Below, in pieces: positions 16,957-24,789 of a stretch of 64,000 bases of DNA. Made by a program: the position numbers and the translations under genes. Below the pieces are notes generated by a model. That model searched no databases. It worked only from the letters and a program-made list of their open reading frames with translations, and was not told the origin of the DNA. Position 1 is the first letter of the stretch, and each line of letters starts with the position of its first letter. The DNA comes from a virus, in IMG/VR virus record IMGVR_UViG_3300030101_002520, positions 51,140-115,139 of that record, one strand, 5' to 3'.

Positions 16957-17241
16957 ATGGCAAAAGAATTATCAGAAGATTCAAAGTTTGAAATAAGTCT
17001 AAAGACACTTGGTGGTATAGGTTTTCTAATTACTACACTTGTAAGTATGTGGTTTGTATTACAAGCAGATATTGCTGAAGCTAAAGAACTTCCTGTACCC
17101 CCTCCGCCTGATGTTACTAGGATGGAGTTTCAGATGAAAGATGAAAACATAAGACTATCAATAAAGAACACAGAAGAGAATGTAAAGAAATTGGAGGATA
17201 GACTTATAAGGATAGAGGATAAAATAGATGACATGAAATGA
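16957..17241 (+). CDS. Membrane-anchored coiled-coil protein, possible inner spanin-like protein
   Basis: This 94-residue protein has one transmembrane helix at about residues 18-36 (GGIGFLITTLVSMWFVLQ). A proline-rich stretch (PVPPPPDV) and a charged C-terminal coiled coil (about residues 55-94) follow. Helix-plus-coiled-coil architecture is seen in inner spanins and in small phage membrane proteins of unknown role. It overlaps the start of the thioredoxin-like gene by four bases (ATGA). No lipoprotein partner lies next to it, so the spanin reading is tentative. Confidence 0.55.
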   Translation: MAKELSEDSKFEISLKTLGGIGFLITTLVSMWFVLQADIAEAKELPVPPPPDVTRMEFQMKDENIRLSIKNTEENVKKLEDRLIRIEDKIDDMK

Positions 17242-17603
17242 AATGGATAGTTTTAATATGCCTATTATTTTCTTATATATGTAGTGGGCAAGAAGTGCTG
17301 ACTGATAAAACATTTAGTGATAGTCAAGAAGGTGTAACAGTTGTAGAATTTTGGGCAGATTGGAATGCAAAAAATGAATGTGCATGGTTACAAGATTTAG
17401 AAGATGCAGAAGTATATAGAATAGATCTTAATACAAATGCTGCTAAAGAAAATAAAATAACAGTTTTACCTACTGTTATAGTTTTTGATGATGGAGAAGA
17501 GGTTGAAAGGTTTGAAGGAGATATTTCTTTTAGTCTTTGTCCAGAAAAAACACCTAAAAAGGTACAAAAAGAGATTAATGAATTAGTATTAAATAAATTT
17601 TAA
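17238..17603 (+). CDS. Exported thioredoxin-fold protein with missing active-site cysteines
   Basis: Residues 1-18 form a signal peptide ending CSGQ. The rest has a thioredoxin fold: VVEFWADWN at 35-43 and the cis-proline segment TVLPTVIVF with P78. The WCxxC site is replaced: W42 is followed by N43-A-K-N46-E-C48, so both catalytic cysteines are Asn and one cysteine lies two residues beyond. Disulfide exchange by the usual mechanism is therefore unlikely. A binding or scaffold role in the periplasm, or single-cysteine chemistry, remains possible. It is followed by a Cys-rich peptide and, one gene later, by the large T9SS substrate. Confidence 0.75.
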   Translation: MKWIVLICLLFSYICSGQEVLTDKTFSDSQEGVTVVEFWADWNAKNECAWLQDLEDAEVYRIDLNTNAAKENKITVLPTVIVFDDGEEVERFEGDISFSLCPEKTPKKVQKEINELVLNKF

Positions 17604-17604
17604 T

Positions 17605-17703
17605 ATGAAAAAATTTTTATGTAAATTATTATGTATAGTTAGTTTTAACTATATATGTTTAAAATGGTGTGATGACAAATCATGCTGCAAAGACAAGTGT
17701 TAA
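17605..17703 (+). CDS. 32-residue cysteine-rich peptide
   Basis: An ATG two bases after the thioredoxin-like stop opens a 32-codon frame with six or more cysteines, the last four in WCDDKSCCKDKC. The N-terminal half is hydrophobic (FLCKLLCIVSFNYICL) and could be a signal or membrane segment. The Cys pattern suggests a metal-binding or disulfide-rich tail. I do not recognise a family. The codon use and the tight spacing support a real gene. Confidence 0.5.
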   Translation: MKKFLCKLLCIVSFNYICLKWCDDKSCCKDKC

Positions 17704-17723
17704 ATTAAATAAATTTAAGAAAT

Positions 17724-18095
17724 ATGGCAACTTTAACGAGTATAATTCAACTTTCTACAAGTGGTGTAGCAAAAGATAGAGTAAATTTTACATGTTCTAA
17801 AATATCAAATGTAAAAAATCCTGCTATCCAAACTGGTACTTTAGATATTTCAACTATTGCTACTATAGCTACTGCACCGGCAGGAACAAGTTCAAGTGAT
17901 GGAATGTACATGTATGTAAGAAATTTAGACCCTACAGCTCATTTAGATCTTACTTTTGATAGTAACAATACATTAAAAGTAGGACCAGGTGAAATGAGTT
18001 TTTTCTGTGTACATGATTCTAGAGTAGTAAAAGGTACTGCTAGTACTGGAACTATAAAGGTTGAATACGGCACATGGACATTAGATAAGTATTAA
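17724..18095 (+). CDS. Small beta-rich virion-type protein, paralog 4 of 4
   Basis: This 123-residue protein begins MATLTSIIQLSTSGV and contains YMYVRNLD, matching the MATLT start and Y-V-R-N segment of copies 1-3, but it ends differently (KVEYGTWTLDKY). It is separated from copy 3 by the membrane coiled-coil, thioredoxin-like and Cys-rich genes. Those genes therefore appear to have been inserted into, or duplicated around, the array. Confidence 0.62.
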   Translation: MATLTSIIQLSTSGVAKDRVNFTCSKISNVKNPAIQTGTLDISTIATIATAPAGTSSSDGMYMYVRNLDPTAHLDLTFDSNNTLKVGPGEMSFFCVHDSRVVKGTASTGTIKVEYGTWTLDKY

Positions 18096-18113
18096 AAGTA
18101 ATACTTATTTAAT

Positions 18114-21095
18114 ATGAGACAACTAATATTCTTTTTATTAGTTCCTTTTCTCTTGTTTTCACAAGAGTCTTGGATAAATGTGCAGTTATTAACAGATGAT
18201 TATCCAGAAGAAACATCTTGGACTATAACTCCTCCAGGTGGATCACCAATTATTGCACAGTCTGATTCTATAATGCAAGATCAAACTTTGTATGATACAA
18301 TAGTTGATCTTGGAGGAACTATTATTTTTTCTTTATTTGATGAATATGGAGATGGATTAGGTGGCTTTAATGGTTCACCAGAAGGATGGCTTTTAGTACA
18401 AAATGATTGTCAAGATACTATATTATATGTAGCAGGTGATTTTGGTTTTGATTATATAGATACATTAACCATAGCTCCCTGTGCTCCCCCTCTTGCTGGA
18501 TGTCTAGATTCTTTAGCAATAAACTTTAATCCTCTTGCAACTGTAGATGATGGCTCATGTGAGTATCCAGGTTGTGATGGGATTCTTACATCTAATGCAT
18601 ATGATATATGTATAGGTGGAGGAACACAAACACAAATTATATTTGAATGGACATTAGATGATTACAATCCTAATTGTGAAGTAACTAATGTTATTGTATC
18701 AAATGAAGAAGGTTTAGGTCCTCTAAATCTTCCACCAGCTCCCGTAAATAACTTTGGCTTTATAGCAGGTAATGGACAAATGCCACCTAACTGGAGTGTA
18801 GAGCACTACTGTGTATTAGAATTTCTAGATGGTTCTATATCTGATACAATAGTTTATACACCATCTCCATGTATTGCTGGTTGCACAGATCCCACACAAA
18901 TAGCTTATAACCCATGGGCAACATTTGATGATGGTACTTGTACAGGAACATCTTGTGATACAACATCTCAGTATCAGATTACAATGGAGATTATGTTTGA
19001 CAACTGGCCAGGTGAAACAGGTTGGACAATGGTAACCAATTCTGGACAAGATATGCAAATGCCAAATGGGTCATATAACTTTCAAGATATAGGACAAACA
19101 TATACTTATACATTTTGTGTAGATCAAGTTGCACCATGGGAATTAATTGTTACAGATGATTATGGTGATGGTATGGCTGGATCTTCTTCAGGAGGTAATA
19201 TGGATGGTACAATTGTAGTTTATGATTGTGCTGGAGATACTTTATGGAATATGGATAATCCTGGTTTTGGTGATGTATTATACTCAGGAGCACAAAATGC
19301 AAACCCCTGTCCTACTGTACCAACAATACCCGGTTGTGTAGATGATGATTATGTTGAGTTTAACCCAGAAGCCAATGAAGATGATGGATCATGTGCTACA
19401 CTACATACTTATGGTTGTATTAATCCAAATGCTTTTAATTATGATCCTAGCGCAACTATAATGGATTTAGTTCCAGACTGCAACTATGAACTATGGATAG
19501 GTGATGCAGGTGGTGATGGTTGGGGTAATTCTTACTTGGGAATTATGCAGAATGGTCTCATAATAGGTACATATACAATGGGTCCAGGATCTTATGAACA
19601 AACATTTGGTCTTATACTAGATCCAGGTGTGCCAGTTGAAGTATATTACTTTGAGGTAGGAGGGCCACAGCAACCACCTCAAGAAGTAGAGTTTCAAACC
19701 TGGCACAATTCATTTAAGCTAACCAATGCTAATGGTGTTGAGCTAATGTATGAAGGTTATAATCCATTTGCAGATAATGGTCAAGGTGCTTTACAAAACT
19801 TTACATCTCCTTTCTGGACAAAGTATATAGAGATACCCTTTTGTGGGACATACTGTATACCTACAGTTGTTGGTTGTTTAGATCCAACAGCATATAATTA
19901 TAATGAAGAAGCTAACACTGATGACGGATCATGTGAACCTATAGTAGAGGGATGTACAAATGATTTAGCATTTAACTACAATCCAGAAGCTAATGTAGAT
20001 GATGATTCTTGTGTAGCTCTTGTAGTTGGATGTACTGATTCTTCTGCTTGGAACTACAATGCAGATGCAAATGAGGATGACGGTGCTTGTATATACCTAG
20101 GTTGCACTGACTCTTCAGCATGTAACTATAATCCAGGTGCAAATGCAGATAGTGGAGGATGCACTTATCCTGATCAATACTATAATTGCAGTGATGTATG
20201 CATAAATGATACTGACTCAGATGGAATTTGTGATGAGCTTGAAATACTAGGGTGTACTAGTGTAGCTGCTATTAACTATATGCCGGAAGCAACTGATGAT
20301 GACGGCAGTTGTGTTGGTATAGTATACGGTTGTACAGATCCCACTGCTTTTAATTATGACGCTACAGCTAATACAGACAATGGTTCATGTGTGCCTGTAA
20401 TATATGGATGTATAGATAGTACAGCATTCAACTATGATCCAACTGCTAACACAGATAATGGCACTTGTATAGAATTTGTATATGGTTGCATAGATGAAAC
20501 AGCTCTTAACTATGATCCACTAGCAAATACTTTAGATAACTCTTGTTGTTATCTTGGAGGTTGTACTGATGCTACTGCACTAAACTATGATGAAGATGCT
20601 TGTTTTGATGATGGTAGTTGTGTAGTTATAATAGAAGGATGTGCTGACCCTAATGCATACAACTATGATCCGCTAGTTAACTTACCAGACAATAGTGTTT
20701 GTTTATATGATGCTGGTTGCTATGGTGGACCTGGAGAACCTTATTGGTTAAATGATCCTTGTTATGCTTGGGTTATAGATATAGATGGCTATTGTTGTAC
20801 TGAACTATGGGATGAAACTTGTCAATCAATGTATAACTACTGTGAAGATGGTTGGCCTGTAGATCTAGATGAGTTATCAGGTAGTGATATAATTGTTTAT
20901 CCTAACCCTACAGCAAACACATTTACTATAGAAACAAGATTAAATGTAGATGTAGAACTTTATAACATAGTAGGAGAGCTTATACAAACAAATAATATTA
21001 AAAGAATAGATTTATCAGATTATCCAAATGGTATGTATAATTTGATTATTACATATGATAAAATAAGAATAACTAAGAAGATAATTAAACTATAA
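18114..21095 (+). CDS. Type IX secretion substrate: large surface protein with 14 Cys-pair repeats and C-terminal sorting domain
   Basis: This 993-residue protein has a signal peptide at 1-17 (LLVPFLLFSQ). Residues 925-993 are a canonical type A T9SS C-terminal domain: YPNP at 929-932, then ELYNIVGELI, DLSDYPNGMYNL and a final KKIIKL. Between them lie three related sandwich-like modules (DDYPEETSW...FDEYGDGLGG near the N-terminus, a second near residue 290 and a third near residue 455). There are fourteen copies of a repeat with the pattern GCxDxxAxNYxPxAxxDDGSC, the last ten in tandem from about 587 to 865. A DTDSDGICDE segment resembles a calcium-binding thrombospondin-type repeat. In Bacteroidetes such proteins cross the inner membrane by Sec, then the outer membrane by T9SS, and stay on the surface or are released. 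The gene overlaps the next by one base (TAATG). Why a phage carries it is unknown: host-surface change, adhesion between cells, or assembly onto the virion outside the cell. Confidence 0.88.
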   Translation: MRQLIFFLLVPFLLFSQESWINVQLLTDDYPEETSWTITPPGGSPIIAQSDSIMQDQTLYDTIVDLGGTIIFSLFDEYGDGLGGFNGSPEGWLLVQNDCQDTILYVAGDFGFDYIDTLTIAPCAPPLAGCLDSLAINFNPLATVDDGSCEYPGCDGILTSNAYDICIGGGTQTQIIFEWTLDDYNPNCEVTNVIVSNEEGLGPLNLPPAPVNNFGFIAGNGQMPPNWSVEHYCVLEFLDGSISDTIVYTPSPCIAGCTDPTQIAYNPWATFDDGTCTGTSCDTTSQYQITMEIMFDNWPGETGWTMVTNSGQDMQMPNGSYNFQDIGQTYTYTFCVDQVAPWELIVTDDYGDGMAGSSSGGNMDGTIVVYDCAGDTLWNMDNPGFGDVLYSGAQNANPCPTVPTIPGCVDDDYVEFNPEANEDDGSCATLHTYGCINPNAFNYDPSATIMDLVPDCNYELWIGDAGGDGWGNSYLGIMQNGLIIGTYTMGPGSYEQTFGLILDPGVPVEVYYFEVGGPQQPPQEVEFQTWHNSFKLTNANGVELMYEGYNPFADNGQGALQNFTSPFWTKYIEIPFCGTYCIPTVVGCLDPTAYNYNEEANTDDGSCEPIVEGCTNDLAFNYNPEANVDDDSCVALVVGCTDSSAWNYNADANEDDGACIYLGCTDSSACNYNPGANADSGGCTYPDQYYNCSDVCINDTDSDGICDELEILGCTSVAAINYMPEATDDDGSCVGIVYGCTDPTAFNYDATANTDNGSCVPVIYGCIDSTAFNYDPTANTDNGTCIEFVYGCIDETALNYDPLANTLDNSCCYLGGCTDATALNYDEDACFDDGSCVVIIEGCADPNAYNYDPLVNLPDNSVCLYDAGCYGGPGEPYWLNDPCYAWVIDIDGYCCTELWDETCQSMYNYCEDGWPVDLDELSGSDIIVYPNPTANTFTIETRLNVDVELYNIVGELIQTNNIKRIDLSDYPNGMYNLIITYDKIRITKKIIKL

Positions 21096-22153
21096 TGAGA
21101 ACAGTTCTTTACATATTACTACTTCTATCATTCACGATAAACGCACAAGAAGAAAATAAATTTAAAAAAGAACTTAAAAAAACTTTTAAATTCTCTACAT
21201 TCTATGCTGCAGTAAACGGTGGTACTTCTATTTCAGATCAGAATACATATTCTATATTAGATGGACTTCAAACCGATGTAATAGAAACTCCATTTGATTA
21301 CGCACTAACTTTAGGTGTAAGAAAGATACAAAGATTTGGATACGAGAACAAGGCTAACACATTCAAGGATGGCACAGAGTCTTCATACTCTGATGCCGCT
21401 ACTATTGGACGAACTAGAGGGTTTGAGTTTTTGTTTGAGGCAGATTACAAAAGACAACAAGGTGACTCTTATGTAGACCAACATCACTTCTTACGATACC
21501 TAGCAGACAAATGGGTTGTTAAGGTAGAGTATCTACAAGACGGTTTTGCTGATGTAGAGTATCTAGAAGCATCACAACGATATAGACAAAAGATAGGCAA
21601 AAGATTTTCACTTACTGCAGGGGCAGCACAAAGGATATCCGAACCATATGGTTATGATCCTCTAGCTGAATGGGTATTATCTAACGGAAACATACACTAC
21701 ACAAACCTTGCTTTAGAAGAAGGGTACACCATTGCATTTGACCCAACAGGAATAGAGTATCTATCTCCTAATGGATCTGTTGCAGCTACAAGTACAGAAG
21801 TCTGGGAAGAGGTTGTTATACCTCAAGTTATAGATGACTATGTTAAAGCAAGCAAAGATGCACTCCCTGTACAATGGTGTCACTCTCTTGTAGTAGGTCT
21901 TGATTATTACTACTACACTAAGAAGATCTGGTTACACTCATGGGCAAATGTGCTCCCTTATCACCTCAATACTGGGGGTGAATACTCATATCATAATTTC
22001 AATGGTGGTAATTGGATAGATTATTCTGGCGGATTAATCTTTGGATATAAGATTAACAGGAACCTTGGAATCTTTATTGAAGGTAAATACAATAAGTATT
22101 GGAATAGAGATTGGCATGACTTCAAGTTTGGAATAAATTATATCATTCTTTAA
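21095..22153 (+). CDS. Outer-membrane beta-barrel-like protein
   Basis: This 352-residue protein has a signal peptide at about 1-18 (LLLLSFTINAQ), many alternating aromatic strands (FEFLFEADYKR, WVVKVEYLQDG, SLVVGLDYYYYT, IFIEGKYNKYW) and the terminal strand FKFGINYIIL, all typical of Bacteroidetes outer-membrane barrels. I recall close relatives in other marine phages, without a known function. The start ATG overlaps the stop of the T9SS substrate, so the two are probably made together. A PorP/SprF-like helper role for the substrate is an attractive guess, but I see no PorP motif. Confidence 0.7.
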   Translation: MRTVLYILLLLSFTINAQEENKFKKELKKTFKFSTFYAAVNGGTSISDQNTYSILDGLQTDVIETPFDYALTLGVRKIQRFGYENKANTFKDGTESSYSDAATIGRTRGFEFLFEADYKRQQGDSYVDQHHFLRYLADKWVVKVEYLQDGFADVEYLEASQRYRQKIGKRFSLTAGAAQRISEPYGYDPLAEWVLSNGNIHYTNLALEEGYTIAFDPTGIEYLSPNGSVAATSTEVWEEVVIPQVIDDYVKASKDALPVQWCHSLVVGLDYYYYTKKIWLHSWANVLPYHLNTGGEYSYHNFNGGNWIDYSGGLIFGYKINRNLGIFIEGKYNKYWNRDWHDFKFGINYIIL

Positions 22154-22163
22154 TTTCTAGGTA

Positions 22164-22185
22164 TTTTTTTGTATATTATTATATA
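22164..22185 (+). promoter_or_regulatory. Phage-type promoter motif
   Basis: Seven T residues followed by GTATATTATTATATA lie 18 bases before the ATG at 22203. The match to the motif at 14133-14152 extends over 18 of 20 positions. It probably starts the transcript for the block of small Lys/Gly-rich proteins. Confidence 0.55.
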
Positions 22186-22202
22186 ACCAAAACCGTATTT
22201 AT

Positions 22203-22352
22203 ATGAACTGGATAAACAGTTGGCGTGAGGGAAACAAGAAGAATATTGTTGATCTTACATTTAGATTTGGGGTATTAACCCTGTTTGAATTAAATTGGAA
22301 CCCGAAGAAAAGCTTCAGGTTAATAGTATTAAACTTTGGATTTGAAATATAA
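22203..22352 (+). CDS. Hypothetical 49-residue protein
   Basis: The frame runs from the first ATG after the promoter motif (MNWINSWREGNKKN...) and ends LIVLNFGFEI. The alternating hydrophobic pattern near the end suggests two beta strands. The stop overlaps the ATG of the next tiny gene. I do not recognise it. Confidence 0.5.
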   Translation: MNWINSWREGNKKNIVDLTFRFGVLTLFELNWNPKKSFRLIVLNFGFEI

Positions 22353-22423
22353 TGTGTGTGTGCCCAATATGTGTTATAGTAGCAGCTGTTGCTATAGTAA
22401 GTTATAAGCTAATTAAAACATAA
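22352..22423 (+). CDS. 23-residue membrane peptide
   Basis: This frame (MCVCPICVIVAAVAIVSYKL...) is coupled to the preceding stop. It has three cysteines in its first seven residues, then one hydrophobic helix and a basic end. A small membrane peptide of unknown role, supported by its position between tightly packed genes. Confidence 0.4.
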   Translation: MCVCPICVIVAAVAIVSYKLIKT

Positions 22424-22427
22424 TATT

Positions 22428-22658
22428 ATGATGAAAGGATTAAAAAATGTTATGGTCACTGATCAAAGAACTCAGATGACTTTTTGTGCAAGCTGTAAAA
22501 GCTGTCCTGCAATTGATATTTCCAAAGACTCAGACAAAGTTATTGTTGGAGGTGATGACGAAGGTTACACTGAGTTCACCAAAGATCAATTTGCTTTGTT
22601 TGTGAAAACAGTTAAGGAAGGTATGTATGATAAGTACCTTCCTGAAACTAAAGATTAA
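22428..22658 (+). CDS. Hypothetical protein with CxxCxxC motif
   Basis: This 76-residue protein contains FCASCKSCP at about residues 19-27, a possible metal site or iron-sulfur ligand set. An acidic, well-conserved-looking segment (VIVGGDDEGYTEFTKDQF) and a short helix follow. I recall similar proteins in other marine phages but no function. It lies two bases before the next gene. Confidence 0.55.
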   Translation: MMKGLKNVMVTDQRTQMTFCASCKSCPAIDISKDSDKVIVGGDDEGYTEFTKDQFALFVKTVKEGMYDKYLPETKD

Positions 22659-22660
22659 AG

Positions 22661-22921
22661 ATGGCAAAAAAGTGGATACAGGATGCAATAAAGAAACCGG
22701 GATCTTTAACAGCAGCAGCTAAAAGAGAGGGTAAAAGTATTACAGAATATTGTAAGACACCACCTTCCACTAAAGCAAAACAAAGGTGTAATTTAGCTAA
22801 TACCTTAAGAAAAATAGCTAAGAAAAGAAAAAAGAAAGCTTGTGGCGGATCAGTTATGTTTTGTGGTGGAGAATATCATTCACCAGTTAAACAAGCTGTA
22901 GGCCCAAATAAAATTTTATAA
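22661..22921 (+). CDS. Small basic protein with C-terminal GPNxxL tag
   Basis: This 86-residue protein opens with KKWIQDAIKKPGSLTAAAKR, a start shared with many short proteins of marine phages that I recall, and carries a helical basic middle (TLRKIAKKRKKK). The Gly/Cys-rich end contains CGG twice and finishes AVGPNKIL. The same ending (GPN-x-(I/V)-L) closes three other proteins in this window. The basic charge suggests nucleic-acid binding or packaging with the DNA; the tag is of unknown meaning. Confidence 0.6.
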   Translation: MAKKWIQDAIKKPGSLTAAAKREGKSITEYCKTPPSTKAKQRCNLANTLRKIAKKRKKKACGGSVMFCGGEYHSPVKQAVGPNKIL

Positions 22922-22923
22922 CT

Positions 22924-23298
22924 ATGGCAGCAAAAGGCCCACTAAGAAATATGTTACTTAGGCTTTTAGGTAAAAGTAAAAATGTTACTACAAACGTTCC
23001 TACAGGCCCTATTAAAGGAAGTCTTGATGAAAGTTTTCAAAAATTTGTTATAAAAAATAACATGTTAAATCAAAAAGGATTTTTTGGACCAGGTGGTTAT
23101 AGAGGAGGTGTAGATAATTTTCAAAAAAGAATAGATCAATTAAAACTTAATACAAAACCTAAAATGACTTTGGAGGAGTATCAAAGGAGTATTGATAACT
23201 TAAGATTACCAGATAATCCACCAAATTCAGGTAAACAATTGGATTTATTTAAAGATAAAAAAAAGGGTGGAAGCGTAGGACCAAATGGAGTGTTATGA
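22924..23298 (+). CDS. Small basic protein with GPNxxL tag and QLDLF motif
   Basis: This 124-residue protein has a polar N-terminal part, a predicted helical centre (YQRSIDNLRLPDN), then QLDLF and the terminal KKGGSVGPNGVL. QLDLF matches the bacterial sliding-clamp-binding consensus QL(S/D)LF, which may be chance. Its last four bases overlap the next start. The function is unknown; the shared tag links it to its neighbours. Confidence 0.55.
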   Translation: MAAKGPLRNMLLRLLGKSKNVTTNVPTGPIKGSLDESFQKFVIKNNMLNQKGFFGPGGYRGGVDNFQKRIDQLKLNTKPKMTLEEYQRSIDNLRLPDNPPNSGKQLDLFKDKKKGGSVGPNGVL

Positions 23299-23546
23299 AA
23301 CTATTTAATAAGTTAAGGAAAAGAAGAATAAGTAATAAGATTAATAAACTTAATCAGGAGACTGAAAATCTTCAAGGTAAAGGTTATGGTGTATTTCAAC
23401 CTGCATGGAATGAAGGTGGTAAACAAATTGTAAAGAATACAAAGAAAGTAATGGATTTACAAGATAAATTAAAAAAGTTAAGTAAAAAACATTGCGGTGG
23501 AGGTATGATGTGTGGAGGTGCTGTAGGACCAAATGGTATATTATGA
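23295..23546 (+). CDS. Small Lys-rich protein with CGGG/GPNxxL C-terminus
   Basis: This 83-residue protein is a long basic helix (residues about 1-65, KKVMDLQDKLKKLSKKH) followed by a Cys/Gly-rich end, CGGGMMCGGAVGPNGIL. The start overlaps the previous gene (ATGA) and the end overlaps the next ATG. The helix-plus-tag layout is shared with the two upstream proteins, but the helices differ. Confidence 0.55.
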   Translation: MKLFNKLRKRRISNKINKLNQETENLQGKGYGVFQPAWNEGGKQIVKNTKKVMDLQDKLKKLSKKHCGGGMMCGGAVGPNGIL

Positions 23547-24043
23547 AAAAATTAATTACATTTTTATTACTAGCACTAACTGCACTAGTTTATGGGCAAG
23601 ATAAAAATGTAAGACCAATAGATGTAGTAGAGAATATAAGTGTATACTTTGTAGACACAGCTTATTATAAGTCTTTGACACTTGACTCACTACATATACA
23701 AAATGTAACTGAGTTTGTTTATGTATCAAACGCAGTAGCTGACACACTAGTTGTGCCTGTTATAGAATTTGTTGAGAGAGTTACAGTTGATACGCTACAC
23801 ATACACGTACCTGAATGCAGAGTAGAATATGTAGAAGTGTATGTAACCGAAGAATTATTGATGCAGGATACTATTGTAGAGATAGAATTTAAAAATGCAC
23901 TTATAAGTTCTAACTCAGGAGTTCAAGAGATTTTAGATAAATCTTTTGGTAATAATATACTATATGATCTTCAAGGTAATCAAATAAGAAGACCAATGGG
24001 AGTTTATATAGAGAATGGTAAAATAAAGTATATAAAAATTTAA
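23543..24043 (+). CDS. Exported protein with T9SS-tail-like C-terminus
   Basis: The chosen ATG at 23543 gives a signal peptide (MKKLITFLLLALTALVYGQ) and overlaps the preceding stop; a longer frame from 23492 would hide it. The 166-residue product has strand-rich repeats (VTVDTLHIHVPE, VEYVEVYVTE). It ends LYDLQGNQIRRPMGVYIENG followed by KIKYIKI. That closing pattern (YDLQGxxV...GxYIxNGKK) is the one seen in short Bacteroidetes T9SS/Por secretion tails. It is probably exported and perhaps surface-delivered like the 993-residue protein. The tail call is by eye and less certain than for that protein. Confidence 0.6.
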   Translation: MKKLITFLLLALTALVYGQDKNVRPIDVVENISVYFVDTAYYKSLTLDSLHIQNVTEFVYVSNAVADTLVVPVIEFVERVTVDTLHIHVPECRVEYVEVYVTEELLMQDTIVEIEFKNALISSNSGVQEILDKSFGNNILYDLQGNQIRRPMGVYIENGKIKYIKI

Positions 24044-24054
24044 AATTTAAAGTT

Positions 24055-24777
24055 ATGCCCGCAAATATGAAAAAATCTGGAATGTCATACAAGAAAGGAG
24101 GTTCCAAAAAAATGTACGGAGGTACAATGAAAAAAAAGAAAATGTATGGAGGAACCATGAAAAAGAAAATGTATGGTGGCTCCAAAAAGAAAATGATGAA
24201 GAAAGGTGGAATGATGAAAGCTAATAAAGGTTTAGAGAAATTAGCTGAAGCAAATCCTGAGCTTACGTATACAAAAAAAATGTATGGTGGTATGGCTAAT
24301 CCAAACAAAGATGAAATGATGATGTATGGTGGTGCTATGTATAAAAAGATGATGAAGATGGCAGGTGGTCCAATGATGAATGAAGAAGGAATGAAAGTAC
24401 CAGGTATGATGAAAGCTGGTGGTGGATTAAGAAAAATGCCAGGTGGTGGTTACATGAGAGATATGGATCTACCTAAAGCACAGTCTGGACTTTTTACAAA
24501 AGGTCTTAAAGGAATAGCAAAAAAATTGGGAAAAGGTAAAATAACAAATCCAAGCACAATAGATAATGTGAATGTGAAGAAAACTCTTTTTCAAGGTGTA
24601 AATAAGAAAGGTGAACAGGTTTTTAAATTAGGAACAGATGGTAATGTATTTACAAAAAAAGATAATGCAATGGCTCCTTTTTTACAGAATAAGGCAAAGA
24701 TCTTAGAAATATTAAGGGGAAACAATCCTACAAAAAATAAAGTTTATAAAAAAGGAACTTTATATGGTCCTAAATAA
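24055..24777 (+). CDS. Lys/Met/Gly-rich low-complexity protein with MYGG repeats
   Basis: This 240-residue protein has an N-terminal half built of five MYGG units separated by Lys/Met runs (KKKMYGGTM). The middle contains MMKAGGG and DLPKAQSG, and the C-terminal half is a more ordinary globular-looking domain (FKLGTDGNVFTKKDN). LPKAQ followed by G also occurs near the start of the protein at 25182. Strong positive charge suggests DNA or membrane contact. I do not know a function. Confidence 0.55.
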   Translation: MPANMKKSGMSYKKGGSKKMYGGTMKKKKMYGGTMKKKMYGGSKKKMMKKGGMMKANKGLEKLAEANPELTYTKKMYGGMANPNKDEMMMYGGAMYKKMMKMAGGPMMNEEGMKVPGMMKAGGGLRKMPGGGYMRDMDLPKAQSGLFTKGLKGIAKKLGKGKITNPSTIDNVNVKKTLFQGVNKKGEQVFKLGTDGNVFTKKDNAMAPFLQNKAKILEILRGNNPTKNKVYKKGTLYGPK

Positions 24778-24789
24778 AAAAAATAAACT

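Noticed and set aside
23350-23747. Minus-strand frames opposite the small tagged and signal-peptide genes
   Set aside because: The plus-strand frames have tags, a signal peptide and start-stop coupling; the opposite frames have Leu/His/Gln-rich products only.
23910-24308. Minus-strand 132-codon frame opposite the MYGG repeats, Phe/Ile/Pro-rich
   Set aside because: Its repetitive PPYIFF product is simply the reverse reading of the MYGG/Lys repeats.
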